This document shows, piece after piece, positions 1 through 8,687 of a stretch of DNA of 64,000 bases (within the stretch, counting starts at the first letter, position 1; every line of letters starts with the position of its first letter). This DNA is from Micromonospora olivasterospora (GTDB taxonomy: Bacteria; Actinomycetota; Actinomycetes; Mycobacteriales; Micromonosporaceae). The position numbers and the translations under genes were made by a program. The stretch spans positions 1,736,001-1,800,000 of the forward strand of contig NZ_VLKE01000001.1 in assembly GCF_007830265.1 (NCBI RefSeq), given 5' to 3'. The notes under the pieces are model-generated. The model was not told the origin of the DNA. It saw nothing but the letters and a program-made list of their open reading frames with translations, and did not search any database.

Positions 1-273
1 CGCCGCGAGCAGCCCCGCGGCCCGCTCCCGCGCCGGGCCGACGGCCACCACGGCCAGCCGGCGCTGCACGTCCGGCTCGACGTCGAGCAGGATCCTGGTC
101 TGCCAGGCCAGCACCGGGAAGAGCACCACCGCCGACACGCCGTAGGCCTCCCCCGGCTCGGCCCGGCCGCCGCCGTAGAGGACGCCGAGGGCCAGCAGGC
201 CGGCCAGCAGCGGGGCGACGGCCCGCCCGGTGCGTAGGAAGCCGGCCAGTCGCATCCGGACCAGCCCGCTCAC
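1..273 (-). CDS. ABC transporter membrane protein, N-terminal part (runs off the window)
   Basis: The reverse strand from the GTG at 273 is open to the window edge and gives 91 residues. After a short basic start (VSGLVRMRLAGFLRTGR) there is a hydrophobic stretch rich in Leu, Ala and Gly, then a second one containing AVVLFPVLAWQ, as in a membrane subunit. The GTG start overlaps the stop of the ATPase gene by four bases (GTGA), so the two are translationally coupled and very probably form one exporter. The substrate cannot be told. The rest of the protein lies outside the window, so membrane topology and family are not known. Confidence 0.7.
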   Translation of the reverse strand, partial: MSGLVRMRLAGFLRTGRAVAPLLAGLLALGVLYGGGRAEPGEAYGVSAVVLFPVLAWQTRILLDVEPDVQRRLAVVAVGPARERAAGLLAA

Positions 274-1199
274 CGGCGCGCCCGCCCGGGCTCGGCGGCC
301 CGCACCGCCGCGCCCTGCTCGTCGGTCGGCGGCACCGACCCACCCCCAACCTCGACGGAGTCGACGATCGGGGCAGAGCCGGCGGCCGAAGCAGTGTCGA
401 CGGCCAGGGCAGAGCCGACGGCCGGATGCTCCCCGGGCGGGACCGGGGCGTCGGGCGGGGCGGCGTCGGAGCGTACCCGTAGGACGTGGTGGCCGTCGGC
501 GCGCAACCGGGCGACGGCGTGGGCGACCCGCGCGGCCGGGACCGCGATCTCCACGACCGCCAGCGGCCCGCCCGGCCCGGCGGACGGCCCCTCCGCGGTG
601 ACGGTGCCGTCGGAGACCGTCCAGCGGGCGGCACGGGGCAGCCGGACGGTCTCCCCCCGGTGGTCGCTGATCAGAACCGACCCGCCGGCTGCCAGCACCT
701 CGTCGATCAGGGCGGGGACCAGCTCGCGGGCGGCCGCATCCAGCCCCTCCCAGGGCTCGTCGAGGACGAGCAGGCCCGGCCGACGCAGCATCGCCTGGGC
801 CAGGCCGACCTTCTGGGCGGTGCCCTTGGACAGCTCGGGCAGCCGCACGTCGCGGAACCCGGTCAGGCCCAGCCGCTCGACCCAGCGGTCGGCCGCCGGG
901 CCGGCCTCGGCGGGGCCCAGGCCGGCGACCCGGGCCATCCCGGTGAGGTAACGGCGCACCGTGAACGGCTGGTCAGCCGGGAACCGCTCCGGCACCCAGC
1001 CGACGCGCCGCGGGCGGTCGACGACCCGGCCCCGGGTCGGCCGGAGCACCCCGGCCGCGAGCTGGAGCAGCGTCGACTTGCCGACGCCGTTGCGGCCGAG
1101 CACCACCGCCGCCTCGCCCGGGCCGATGCCCACGCTCGTCGCCCGCAGCACCCACGGGCCGCGCCGGTGGTAGCGCAGCCAGACATCCTCACACCGCAT
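270..1199 (-). CDS. ABC transporter ATP-binding protein
   Basis: This 309-residue protein is the ATP-hydrolysing subunit of an ABC transporter. The Walker A motif GRNGVGKST is at residues 35-43, the signature-like LSKGTAQKVGLAQAM lies near residue 120, and Walker B LLVLDEP follows about 20 residues later. The signature is a variant (SKGTAQ instead of SGGQ), which is common in ABC-2 type exporters. The ATPase domain is about 210 residues; the remaining C-terminal 90 are rich in Ala, Pro and Val and look poorly conserved. The gene is followed with a 4-base overlap by a membrane subunit. The opposite-strand open frames here are shadows of GC-rich coding sequence. Substrate unknown. Confidence 0.88.
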   Translation of the reverse strand: MRCEDVWLRYHRRGPWVLRATSVGIGPGEAAVVLGRNGVGKSTLLQLAAGVLRPTRGRVVDRPRRVGWVPERFPADQPFTVRRYLTGMARVAGLGPAEAGPAADRWVERLGLTGFRDVRLPELSKGTAQKVGLAQAMLRRPGLLVLDEPWEGLDAAARELVPALIDEVLAAGGSVLISDHRGETVRLPRAARWTVSDGTVTAEGPSAGPGGPLAVVEIAVPAARVAHAVARLRADGHHVLRVRSDAAPPDAPVPPGEHPAVGSALAVDTASAAGSAPIVDSVEVGGGSVPPTDEQGAAVRAAEPGRARR

Positions 1200-1231
1200 G
1201 CCGCGAGCCTGCCACAGCGGACGAACGAACG

Positions 1232-1260
1232 GGGCCCCGCCACGAGTCGTGGCGGGGCCC
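1232..1260 (-). terminator. Hairpin terminator after rplA
   Basis: A perfect inverted repeat with 14-base arms (GGGCCCCGCCACGA and its complement) lies 16 bases beyond the rplA stop codon. There is no U tract, which is usual for GC-rich actinobacterial terminators. It separates the ribosomal protein genes from the ABC transporter genes. Confidence 0.7.
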
Positions 1261-1276
1261 GTCGAGGCAGCCGTGC

Positions 1277-1993
1277 TCAGCCCTCGGCCGAGCCCTCCTG
1301 GAGGTTCTTCACCACGTTCGGGTCGACCGGCACGCCCGGGCCCATCGTGGTGGTGAGGGTGACCTTCTTCAGGTACTTGCCCTTCGCGGCCGACGGCTTG
1401 GCCCGCAGCACCTCGTCGAGGACCGCCGCGTAGTTGTCGACCAGCTGGGACTCGGAGAACGAGGCCTTGCCGATGATCAGGTGCAGGTTGGAGTGCTTGT
1501 CCACCCGGAAGGTGATCTTACCGCCCTTGATGTCCGAGACGGCCTTGGCGACGTCCATGGTCACCGTGCCGGTCTTCGGGTTCGGCATGAGACCGCGCGG
1601 GCCCAGGATCCGCGCGATCCGGCCGATCTTGGCCATCTGGTCCGGCGTGGCGATCGCCGCGTCGAAGTCGAGCCAGCCGCCCTGGATCCGGGCGACGAGC
1701 TCGTCGGTGCCCACCTCGTCCGCACCGGCGGCCGCGGCCTCCTCGGCCTTCGCGCCGGCGGCGAAGACGATCACGCGGGCGGTCTTACCGGTGCCGTGCG
1801 GCAGGTTGACCGTGCCGCGGACCATCTGGTCCGCCTTACGGGGGTCGACGCCGAGGCGCATCGCGACCTCGACCGTGGCGTCGAACTTGACGGAGGTGGT
1901 CTCCTTGGCCAGCTTGACGGCCTCGGCGGGGGTGTAGAGCTTCGACCGGTCGATGACCTCGGCGGCCTTGCGGTAGCTCTTGCTGCGCTGCAT
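1277..1993 (-). CDS. rplA: 50S ribosomal protein L1
   Basis: L1 binds 23S rRNA and forms the mobile L1 stalk that helps release E-site tRNA; in many bacteria it also represses its own operon. The protein is 238 residues, normal for actinobacterial L1. The family signature [14 protein letters not shown] is present, as are the N-terminal KSYRKAAE start and the KITFRVDK segment of the last third. It follows rplK by 83 bases on the same strand, the standard L11-L1 order, with the hairpin at 1232-1260 ending the unit. Confidence 0.98.
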   Translation of the reverse strand: MQRSKSYRKAAEVIDRSKLYTPAEAVKLAKETTSVKFDATVEVAMRLGVDPRKADQMVRGTVNLPHGTGKTARVIVFAAGAKAEEAAAAGADEVGTDELVARIQGGWLDFDAAIATPDQMAKIGRIARILGPRGLMPNPKTGTVTMDVAKAVSDIKGGKITFRVDKHSNLHLIIGKASFSESQLVDNYAAVLDEVLRAKPSAAKGKYLKKVTLTTTMGPGVPVDPNVVKNLQEGSAEG

Positions 1994-2076
1994 TTCTCGA
2001 TTACTCCTGTGGTCTCTGGCGGGCCGCGGCGTCCGCGCGCCCTCCCACGAACGGGTCCGGTCTCGGGTGGGCGACG

Positions 2077-2508
2077 TCAGTCGGCGACGGTCAGGCCCAT
2101 CGACCGGGCGGTGCCGGCGATGATCTTCTCAGCCTGCTCGATGTCGTTGGCGTTGAGGTCGGCCATCTTCTTCTCGGCGATCTCCCGCAGCTGGGCGCGG
2201 GTGACACTGCCGACCTTCTCCTTGTGCGGGACGCCGGAGCCCTTCTGCACGCCGGCGGCCTTGATCAGCAGCCGGGCGGCGGGCGGGGTCTTCAGCACGA
2301 AGGTGAAGGTGCGGTCCTCGTACACGCTGATCTCGGCGGGGACGATGTCGCCCCGCTGGGACTCGGTCTGCGCGTTGTAGGACTTGCAGAACTCCATGAT
2401 GTTCACGCCGTGCTGACCGAGCGCGGGGCCGACCGGCGGCGCCGGGGTGGCCTGGCCCGCCGGCAGCTGAAGCGTGAACGTCTTGACGAGCTTCTTCTTC
2501 GGAGGCAT
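2077..2508 (-). CDS. rplK: 50S ribosomal protein L11
   Basis: L11 sits at the base of the GTPase-associated stalk and takes part in factor binding and the stringent response. The 143-residue protein starts [18 protein letters not shown] and contains [20 protein letters not shown], typical of the family. The frame is open for 55 more codons upstream, but ATG at 2508 gives the standard L11 N-terminus and is preceded by the Shine-Dalgarno-like AGGAAG, so the longer version is rejected. It lies downstream of nusG and upstream of rplA. Confidence 0.98.
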   Translation of the reverse strand: MPPKKKLVKTFTLQLPAGQATPAPPVGPALGQHGVNIMEFCKSYNAQTESQRGDIVPAEISVYEDRTFTFVLKTPPAARLLIKAAGVQKGSGVPHKEKVGSVTRAQLREIAEKKMADLNANDIEQAEKIIAGTARSMGLTVAD

Positions 2509-2648
2509 GTCTCTTCCTGGGGCTTGGAACTGGGAAATGTGCCGGCCGCGGACGCGCACGGTCAGCGCGATGCGACAGCGGCGACGTTCTAGGGTAGCGC
2601 AGCGTTCCGCCGCCTCCTTCCGCGAGGTCGGTGGAGGGCGGAACGAGT

Positions 2649-2682
2649 TCGCCGGCGGGGGCTCGCAGCCCACCGCCGGCGA
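2649..2682 (-). terminator. Hairpin between nusG and rplK
   Basis: A perfect 10-base inverted repeat (TCGCCGGCGG and its complement) encloses a smaller GGGCT/AGCCC stem just after the nusG stop. It could end the secE-nusG transcript or attenuate read-through into rplK-rplA. Confidence 0.6.
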
Positions 2683-2691
2683 GCCGGTACG

Positions 2692-3414
2692 TCAGATCTT
2701 GGCGACCTGGTTGAAGTTCAGCTCCACCGGAGTCTCCCGGCCGAAGATCGACACCAGCACCTTGAGCTTCTGCTGGTCGGCGTTGATCTCACTGATGGTC
2801 GCCGGCAGCGAGGCGAACGCGCCGTCGGTGACGGTGACCGAGTCGCCGACCTCGAAGTCGAGGACCTTGACCTCGGGCTTCGCCTTCTTCTGCTCGGTCT
2901 CGACCGCCGGGGCCAGCCACTTGAGCACCTCGTCGAGGCTCAGCGGCGCCGGGCGGTCGGCCCGGTCGGTCGCCCCCACGAAGCCGGTGACCCCCGGGGT
3001 GTTGCGCACGCAGGAGTACGACTCGGCCGTCAGCTCCATCCGGACCAGGATGTAGCCCGGGAAGACCTTGGCCTGGACCTGGGACCGCTTGCCGTTCTTG
3101 ACCTCGACCTCTTCCCGGGTCGGCACCTCGACCTGGTAGATGTAGTCCTCCATGTCGAGGGACGTGATCCGGGTCTCGAGGTTGGTCTTGACCTTGTTCT
3201 CGTAGCCGGCGTACGAGTGCACCACGTACCAGTCGCCAGGCGCGTAGCGCAGCTTCTGGCGCAGCTCCGCCACCGGGTCGTAGTCCTCGTCCGGGGCAGG
3301 CTCGGTGGTCGGAAAGTCCGGCTCGCTGGCGGCCTCGACCGACTCGTCACTGGCCGCCGTCGCCACCGTGGACTGCTCGTCCGTGGTCTCGGCGGTCTCG
3401 TCGTACTCAGGCAC
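2692..3414 (-). CDS. nusG: Transcription termination/antitermination protein NusG
   Basis: NusG binds the RNA polymerase clamp and modulates elongation, Rho action and coupling to ribosomes. The 240-residue protein has an acidic N-terminal extension of about 55 residues (rich in Glu, Asp, Thr), as in other actinobacteria. The NGN domain follows, with [15 protein letters not shown] and [10 protein letters not shown], and a C-terminal KOW domain with [19 protein letters not shown]. It follows secE on the same strand, the conserved secE-nusG pair. Confidence 0.98.
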   Translation of the reverse strand: MPEYDETAETTDEQSTVATAASDESVEAASEPDFPTTEPAPDEDYDPVAELRQKLRYAPGDWYVVHSYAGYENKVKTNLETRITSLDMEDYIYQVEVPTREEVEVKNGKRSQVQAKVFPGYILVRMELTAESYSCVRNTPGVTGFVGATDRADRPAPLSLDEVLKWLAPAVETEQKKAKPEVKVLDFEVGDSVTVTDGAFASLPATISEINADQQKLKVLVSIFGRETPVELNFNQVAKI

Positions 3415-3452
3415 GCTCGCTCACTTCCGTCACTATCGGCTAAGTCAGCCGG

Positions 3453-3842
3453 TCAGCTGGGGTTGCCGAAGACGAACAGCACGCCCTTTGCGAAGGCGTA
3501 GTCCAGGCCGGCCACGATCGTCAGCATCACGGCGACGAAGGTGACCACCACAGCCGTGTAGGTCAGCAACTCCTTGCGGGTCGGCCAGATGACCTTACGC
3601 AGCTCGGCGACGACCTCGCGGAAGAACCGCCCGATGCGGGCGAAGAGGCCCACCCGGTCGGTGTCCTTGCGGGTCTTCTTGTCGTCAGCCGACTCGGCCT
3701 TGGCCCGCGCCCGGGTGGCCGTACCGCCCCGGGAGACCGGCTCCTCCGCGTCGGTGGCGTCGTCGGCGGCCACGTCGTCGACGGTCTCGTCGTTCAGACG
3801 GTCGTCGCCGGCGTCCTCGCTGCGCCGCTTGCTCTCGGCCAC
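3453..3842 (-). CDS. secE: Preprotein translocase subunit SecE
   Basis: SecE clamps the SecY channel of the Sec translocon. The 129-residue protein has a long charged N-terminal region (acidic Asp/Glu run, then an Arg/Lys segment) followed by the conserved FFREVVAELRKVIWPTRKE amphipathic helix and one C-terminal membrane segment (LLTYTAVVVTFVAVMLTI). This single-span form with an extended N-terminus is normal for actinobacteria. It is preceded by tRNA-Trp and followed by nusG. Confidence 0.97.
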   Translation of the reverse strand: MAESKRRSEDAGDDRLNDETVDDVAADDATDAEEPVSRGGTATRARAKAESADDKKTRKDTDRVGLFARIGRFFREVVAELRKVIWPTRKELLTYTAVVVTFVAVMLTIVAGLDYAFAKGVLFVFGNPS

Positions 3843-4054
3843 TTCGCCCTCCGTCGCGGGAAATCGGGTCGCACACCGGTGCGGTGCGCGCGGCGCTGGT
3901 CACGCCGGCCGGACCAACCGTCCCGCGACGGGCCGCGGCCGGCGGATCGACGGACGGGCCCGATTGCCTCGGAACCACCCCGCCGATGCCACCACCACGG
4001 GCCGAACGCCGCCGGTTGGCGGCGCGACCCACGGGAACGGTCAGGCCTGAGGCG

Positions 4055-4127
<73 letters not shown>

Positions 4128-4253
4128 GTGCGGCACGCTCACCCGACCCGGCCAGCCAGCACCGGGCGGGGTCACTTGCCCCACGGCGGACCAGTGTACG
4201 GGTAGCGACGCCACTTTCCCAACCGGTCTGCCATCTCGCGTGGCGGAGCCCCG

Positions 4254-4646
4254 TCAGCGGGGCGTCCGGATCACCGCCCGGGCCTGCGAGAGCACCTTCT
4301 CCCCCCGGCACGTCGCGGTGATGTCGAGCCTGGTCAGGCCCTCCCCCGTGACCTCCTTGACCCTGGCGGTCACCTCGATCTCCGTGCCGGCGTCGTCGTC
4401 GGGGACGACCACCGGGCGGGTGAACCGGACCCCGTAGTCGACCACGGCGTCGGGCGCCCCGGCCCACTCGGCGACCGCCCGACCGACGAGGGCCATGGTG
4501 AACATCCCGTGCGCGATCACCCCGGGCAGGCCCACCTTCGTCGCGAACCGGTCGCTCCAGTGGATCGGGTTGAAGTCGCCCGAGGCGCCCGCGTAGCGGA
4601 CCAGGTCGGCCCGGGTGACCCGGAAGGTCTTGGTGGGCAGCTCCAT
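4254..4646 (-). CDS. MaoC-like (R)-3-hydroxyacyl dehydratase, HadB-like subunit
   Basis: This 130-residue hot-dog-fold protein carries the hydratase-2 motif: YAGASGDFNPIHWSD at about residues 18-32, with the catalytic Asp and His, followed by GVIAHGMF. It matches HadB-type subunits, which form a heterodimer with a HadA-type partner and dehydrate (R)-3-hydroxyacyl-ACP in fatty acid elongation. The upstream gene encodes that partner one base away, so the pair is one transcription unit. In mycobacteria the pair serves mycolic acid synthesis. The substrate in this organism is not clear. Confidence 0.9.
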   Translation of the reverse strand: MELPTKTFRVTRADLVRYAGASGDFNPIHWSDRFATKVGLPGVIAHGMFTMALVGRAVAEWAGAPDAVVDYGVRFTRPVVVPDDDAGTEIEVTARVKEVTGEGLTRLDITATCRGEKVLSQARAVIRTPR

Positions 4647-4647
4647 C

Positions 4648-5094
4648 TCAGGCCTCCCCGCGTACGACGAGCTTGGACCAGACGGTGACGACCGGCTCGC
4701 CGGCCGGCGTCCTGACGTCGGTGCGGGTCGTGAGGAAGTCGTGCCCGCCCCGGTGGTTGATGTCCTCGATGGTGTTCACGCAGACCAGTTCGTCCCCGGC
4801 CACCACCGGCCGGGCGTACGCGAAGCGCTGGTCCCCGTGGACCACCCGGCTGTAGTCCATGCCGAGGGCGGGATCCTCGATGATCTGCTGGCTGGCGGCC
4901 ATGGTGACCACCACCGGGAAGGTCGGCGGGGCGACCACGTCCGGGTGCCCCAGCGCCCGGGCGGCGTCGGGGTCGTGGTGCGCCGGATCGGTGGCGCCGA
5001 CGGCGGTGGCGAACTCGCGGATCTTTTCTCGGCCCACCTGGTAGGGGGCGGTCGGCGGATAGGTCCGGCCGACGAAGGACGGGTCCAAGGGCAT
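4648..5094 (-). CDS. MaoC N-terminal domain protein, HadA-like (UPF0336)
   Basis: A 148-residue protein of the UPF0336/HadA type, with MPLDPSFVGRTYPP at the start, the REKIREFATAVGATDP segment and the YSRVVHGDQRFAYARPVVAGD core. HadA subunits lack the catalytic Asp-His pair and hold the acyl chain, while the HadB partner supplies catalysis. Here the His-containing motif is indeed absent and the neighbour downstream has it. The gene lies between rpmG and the HadB-like gene, which is the usual actinobacterial arrangement. Confidence 0.88.
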   Translation of the reverse strand: MPLDPSFVGRTYPPTAPYQVGREKIREFATAVGATDPAHHDPDAARALGHPDVVAPPTFPVVVTMAASQQIIEDPALGMDYSRVVHGDQRFAYARPVVAGDELVCVNTIEDINHRGGHDFLTTRTDVRTPAGEPVVTVWSKLVVRGEA

Positions 5095-5214
5095 GCCCGA
5101 GAACCTACACGGAAAGCGCGAAAGCCGACCCGGCGCGGACGGGCGGCCAAGGCCGCGCCATCCGTTGCCGGATCGGCGATCGAGGGTCGTGCTGCCGGCT
5201 CGCGCCGGCGATGG

Positions 5215-5382
5215 TCAGCGGGTCTCGCGGTGGACCGTGTGCCGCCCGTCCCGGGGGCAGAACTTCTTCAGCTCGATGCGGTCCGGGTCGTTGCGGCGGT
5301 TCTTGCGCGTGATGTAGTTGCGCTCCTTGCACTCCACACACGCCAAAGTGATCTTCGGCCGGACATCGGTCGCCTTCGCCAC
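5215..5382 (-). CDS. rpmG: 50S ribosomal protein L33
   Basis: A 55-residue protein starting at GTG 5382 ([15 protein letters not shown]), preceded by GGAAGG about ten bases upstream. The open frame extends ten codons further but that part does not resemble L33. The first zinc-ligand pair CVEC is present. In the second knuckle the sequence reads FCPRDGRHT, so the usual fourth Cys is replaced by Asp and zinc binding is probably altered. It follows tRNA-Thr and tRNA-Met on the same strand. Confidence 0.95.
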   Translation of the reverse strand: MAKATDVRPKITLACVECKERNYITRKNRRNDPDRIELKKFCPRDGRHTVHRETR

Positions 5383-5513
5383 GGCGGAGTGCCTTCCTCG
5401 CTCAGTCAACAACTACGGCGCCACAGCGTACGCGCTGCTGACGCGGACATGCAAAGTGGGCGCCTGGGGCGCCCCTTCCACCGCCCACCGGAAGCGAGCC
5501 CGGAGGACGAGAG

Positions 5514-5586
5514 TAGCGGTGGCCGGACTTGAACCGGCGACACAGCGATTATGAGCCGCTTGCTCTGCCATCTGAGCTACACCGCC
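5514..5586 (-). tRNA. tRNA-Met (anticodon CAT, elongator type)
   Basis: The 73-base reverse-strand cloverleaf starts GGCGGTGTAGCTCAG, has CAT in the anticodon loop CTCATAA and a T arm with GGTTCAAGTCC. The first acceptor pair is G-U. The anticodon stem lacks the three G-C pairs expected of an initiator tRNA, so it is taken as elongator. CCA is not encoded. Confidence 0.93.
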
Positions 5587-5611
5587 GTGGCGGGTCCAGC
5601 CGGACCCTTTG

Positions 5612-5684
5612 AGCCCCCTTACGGAATCGAACCGTAGACCTTCTCCTTACCATGGAGACGCTCTGCCGACTGAGCTAAGGGGGC
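5612..5684 (-). tRNA. tRNA-Thr (anticodon GGT)
   Basis: The 73-base cloverleaf has acceptor GCCCCCT paired with AGGGGGC, anticodon loop ATGGTAA giving GGT, and T arm GGTTCGATTCC. It is 25 bases upstream of tRNA-Met and probably co-transcribed with it and rpmG. Confidence 0.95.
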
Positions 5685-5788
5685 CTGCGCGATCAACACC
5701 GTGGCCGCGCAGAGGTAAGAGTACACGGCCCGGCCCCGGAGGTGAAATCGGATCCCCCCGCACCCGGGGGGACCGCCGTTACCGCAGG

Positions 5789-8341
5789 TCAGAGCAGAAT
5801 CGTGGAGCGATCCGGGACCACCCGCAGCCGAGGGTGCTCCACGCCGCCGGCCGCCTCGGGCTCCGCCTGGGCCCCGAACCAGGCCTCCAACCGCTCGTAC
5901 GGCAGCGGCCGGCTGAACAGGAAGCCCTGGCCGATCTCGCAGCCGATGTCCTGGAGCAACTCCAGGGTCAACTCGCTCTCCACGCCCTCGGCCACCACGG
6001 CCAGGCCGAACTGCTGCGAGAGAGTCACCACCGCGTTGACGATGGCCAGGTCCCCCGGGTCGGTCGCCATGCCCTGCACGAACGACCGGTCGACCTTGAC
6101 CTCGTGCACGGGCAGCCGCCGCAGGTACGCCAGTGACGAGGAGCCGGTGCCGAAGTCGTCCACGGAGAGCCGTACGCCGAGGTCGCGCAACCGGCGCAGG
6201 GCCGGGATGGGGCGGTCCGTGCCGTCCAGCACCCCGCCCTCACGGATCTCGAAGGTGAGCCGCTGCGGCGGCACCCCGTACGCGTCGAGCAGCTCGCGTA
6301 CCTGGTCGGGGAAGTGCGGGTCGGTGAGCGTACGCGCGGAGAGGTTGACCGCGACGGCGAGCGGCTGCTGGGCGTGGCTCCAGTCCCGGCTGCGCCGCAG
6401 CCCCTCCCGGAGCACCACCTCCGTGAGCCGACCGAGCAGACCGGTGTGCTCCGCCACCGCGACGAAGTCCTCGGGGGCGACCTGGCCGTGCGCGGGGTGC
6501 TCCCACCGGGCCAGGCACTCCACCCCGACGAGGCGGCGGTCGCGCAGGGTCACCTTGGGCTGGAAGTAGACCTCCAGCTCGCCCTCGTCCAAGGCGCGGC
6601 GCAGGTCGCCGGCGAGGCCGAGCCTGCGCAGCGACCGGGACTCCAGGGCCGGGCTGAACAGATGGACGCTGCCCGGCATGGTCTTCGCCGCCATCGCGGC
6701 GAGGTCGACCCGTTGCAGCAGGGTGGCGGCGTCGCTGCCGTGGTCCGGGTGCACGGCCACCCCGACGGCCGTGTCCACGTCCAGGGTGAGCGCGTCGAAG
6801 ACCATCTCGGCGCGGATCTCCTCCCGCAGCCGCGTGGCCAGCGCAAGCGCCGCATCGGCGTTCTCCAGCCGGAGGGTGACCAGGAACTCGTCGCCGCCGG
6901 CCCGGCCGACCAGGGCCGAGGACGGCGCGGACGAACGCAGTCGGTCGGCGACCTCGGCGAGGACCTGGTCCCCGGCGGCGTGGCCGAGTGACTCGTTGAC
7001 CTGACGCAGCCCGTCGACGTCGAACAGCAGGACCGCGACGACCTCGCCCGGTGCCCGGATCTTGACGGCCTCGTCGAGCGCGCCGGTGATCCGCCGCCGG
7101 TTGGGCAGCTTGGTCAGCGTGTCGTGGTACGCGTCGTGGCGCAGCCGGTCGACCAGCCGGGAATTCTCCAGGGCCACCGCCGCGTGCGCGGCCACCGTCT
7201 CGAACACCGGCACGTCGGACGGCGTGAAGTGACCCACATCACTGAGCCGGTTGACGACCTCCAGGGTGCCGATCACGGCCTCCCCGGAACGCAGCGGCAC
7301 GATGATCGCGTCCTTGGCGGTGGCCTGCCGCAGCACCGCCAACCCCTCCCGGTCGCCCCCGAGCCGGGCGCCGAGCGCCAGCGTCTGGCGCTGCCGCACG
7401 GCACGCTCCCGCAGGGCCGCCGGGATCAGGGAGAAGTCGAGCAGGCCGCGGCCGTCCACCCGGGCGGTCAGCAGCACCTCGGGGTGCCGACCCTGAACGG
7501 GCAGCCACAGGGTGGCGTACTCGGCCTGCATCAGCGAGCGGACCCGGCCGAGCAGCGCGTCCGGCAGCGTGCCGTCCTGGCCGCTGCTGGTCATCGCCTG
7601 GGTCAGCTCGTAGATGTCGGCGAGAGTGCGGTGCTGGCGCAGGAACTGGGCGTACGCCCGGTAGACCGCGGCGAGGGTCACCGCGAGCGCCCCGAGCAGC
7701 AGCATCGACCAGTAGGTGGTGGACAGCGCGAGCAGGGTGATCAGTCCCACCGCCACGTTCACCCCGGCCGCCAGCAGCGGCACGACGGAGGTGCGGATCA
7801 CCTCCATCCCTGCCTGCCAGCCCTGGAGCAGGGTGATCACGCCTACCACCGCGGCGAGCGTGACCAGGGTGATGGTGCTGACGGCGGCGAAAAGGATGCC
7901 CCAGGTGCCGGGCCCGACGCCCCGGATCGGCGGCAGGGCCAGCAGGACCAGCCCGGCGAGCGAGGTCGCGGCGGCCGAACGGGCGACGTTGAAGGCGAAC
8001 TTGGCCGGGCCGAGCCGGTGTCGGAACTGGGTGATCAGGGCGGCCAGGGTGGCCACCAGCACCAGGGTCAGCGGCGGCAGGTAATACAGTGCCAGGACCA
8101 GCGGGATCTCGGTGATCGTCGCCGACAGCGTCTGCCGCCGGATGATGAAGCTCAGCACCGGCAGCTGGGCCGCGACCAGGGCCACCAGGAACAGCACGGC
8201 CAAGCCCCAGTCGCCGTACGGCTCTCGCTCGACCAGTGCGATCAGCAGGCAGCAGATGACAGCCAGGAGCGCGAGTGGCCCGGTGATCAGCCAGGCGAGA
8301 TCGGTCCCCCGCCGTCGTAGGGCTGCCTCACGGCTCGTCAT
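5789..8341 (-). CDS. Membrane-bound GAF-GGDEF-EAL cyclic-di-GMP protein
   Basis: An 850-residue protein that probably makes and/or degrades cyclic-di-GMP. The first 230 residues hold about seven hydrophobic segments. A GAF-like domain follows (around residues 265-395), then a GGDEF domain with intact A-site GRAGGDEF near residue 490 and an EAL domain in the last 260 residues. In the EAL domain the signature reads ECLARW instead of EALxRW, but the catalytic acidic positions (E of ECL, the Asn of NLS, DDFGTG, the Lys of KVDRS, and VAEGVE) are kept, so phosphodiesterase activity is plausible. A 43-residue membrane peptide gene and a structured region lie upstream on the same strand. This architecture is common in actinobacteria; which activity dominates cannot be told. 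Confidence 0.93.
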   Translation of the reverse strand: MTSREAALRRRGTDLAWLITGPLALLAVICCLLIALVEREPYGDWGLAVLFLVALVAAQLPVLSFIIRRQTLSATITEIPLVLALYYLPPLTLVLVATLAALITQFRHRLGPAKFAFNVARSAAATSLAGLVLLALPPIRGVGPGTWGILFAAVSTITLVTLAAVVGVITLLQGWQAGMEVIRTSVVPLLAAGVNVAVGLITLLALSTTYWSMLLLGALAVTLAAVYRAYAQFLRQHRTLADIYELTQAMTSSGQDGTLPDALLGRVRSLMQAEYATLWLPVQGRHPEVLLTARVDGRGLLDFSLIPAALRERAVRQRQTLALGARLGGDREGLAVLRQATAKDAIIVPLRSGEAVIGTLEVVNRLSDVGHFTPSDVPVFETVAAHAAVALENSRLVDRLRHDAYHDTLTKLPNRRRITGALDEAVKIRAPGEVVAVLLFDVDGLRQVNESLGHAAGDQVLAEVADRLRSSAPSSALVGRAGGDEFLVTLRLENADAALALATRLREEIRAEMVFDALTLDVDTAVGVAVHPDHGSDAATLLQRVDLAAMAAKTMPGSVHLFSPALESRSLRRLGLAGDLRRALDEGELEVYFQPKVTLRDRRLVGVECLARWEHPAHGQVAPEDFVAVAEHTGLLGRLTEVVLREGLRRSRDWSHAQQPLAVAVNLSARTLTDPHFPDQVRELLDAYGVPPQRLTFEIREGGVLDGTDRPIPALRRLRDLGVRLSVDDFGTGSSSLAYLRRLPVHEVKVDRSFVQGMATDPGDLAIVNAVVTLSQQFGLAVVAEGVESELTLELLQDIGCEIGQGFLFSRPLPYERLEAWFGAQAEPEAAGGVEHPRLRVVPDRSTILL

Positions 8342-8391
8342 CCTGCTCCCTTGTCGTCACGAGCGGAACTTCACGCCGACGCCTGGCAGCC

Positions 8392-8417
8392 CCCGCCGTC
8401 GCCAAGGCGACGGCGGG
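8392..8417 (-). terminator. Hairpin between small peptide gene and GGDEF-EAL gene
   Basis: A perfect inverted repeat with 12-base arms (CCCGCCGTCGCC and complement) around AA sits 22 bases past the small peptide stop. It could end that transcript or limit read-through into the cyclic-di-GMP gene. Confidence 0.6.
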
Positions 8418-8439
8418 TGTCACATGAATTGCGAAGGAC

Positions 8440-8571
8440 CTAGTGCCACTCGAACTCGAGACTCTTCGAGTCGCCTGCGTCCGGGCCCCCGGCGGCGCCC
8501 AGGGCACCGATCGCAAGGGCGAAGAGCATCAAGGTCATGCCGAGTAGCCGACCCAGCTTTTGAGTTGGCAT
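8440..8571 (-). CDS. Small single-span membrane peptide (43 aa)
   Basis: The peptide starts MPTQKLGRLLGMTLMLF, has one hydrophobic segment of about 20 residues (MLFALAIGALGA) and ends with a charged tail SKSLEFEWH. The second of two in-frame ATGs is chosen because AGGAG stands eight bases before it; the first ATG (8589) overlaps that Shine-Dalgarno. Hairpins lie on both sides (8392-8417 and 8636-8665). The short N-terminus, single span and acidic exported tail resemble small membrane or secreted peptides of actinobacteria, but no family is recognised. It is encoded just upstream of the cyclic-di-GMP protein on the same strand. Confidence 0.6.
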   Translation of the reverse strand: MPTQKLGRLLGMTLMLFALAIGALGAAGGPDAGDSKSLEFEWH

Positions 8572-8635
8572 CTGGGGTGCTCCTGTCATGAAACGGGCAG
8601 CGCGGGGGGCGTGAAGATTCCATGATGGTGCCACA

Positions 8636-8665
8636 CGCGCCGAGGGCAACAAAGCCCTCGGCGCG
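8636..8665 (-). terminator. Strong 12-bp hairpin upstream of the small peptide gene
   Basis: CGCGCCGAGGGC and its perfect complement flank a 6-base loop. On the reverse strand it follows the predicted branched structure at 8688-8784 and precedes the small peptide gene by about 65 bases, so it may act as a terminator or attenuator. No U tract follows. Confidence 0.5.
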
Positions 8666-8687
8666 CCGGCTCAGTCTGGATGGCAGC

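Noticed and set aside
230..601. Plus-strand Arg/Pro-rich open frames opposite the ABC transporter
   Set aside because: Composition is that of antisense GC-rich DNA, with no domain and no ribosome-binding site; the reverse strand holds a clear ATPase.
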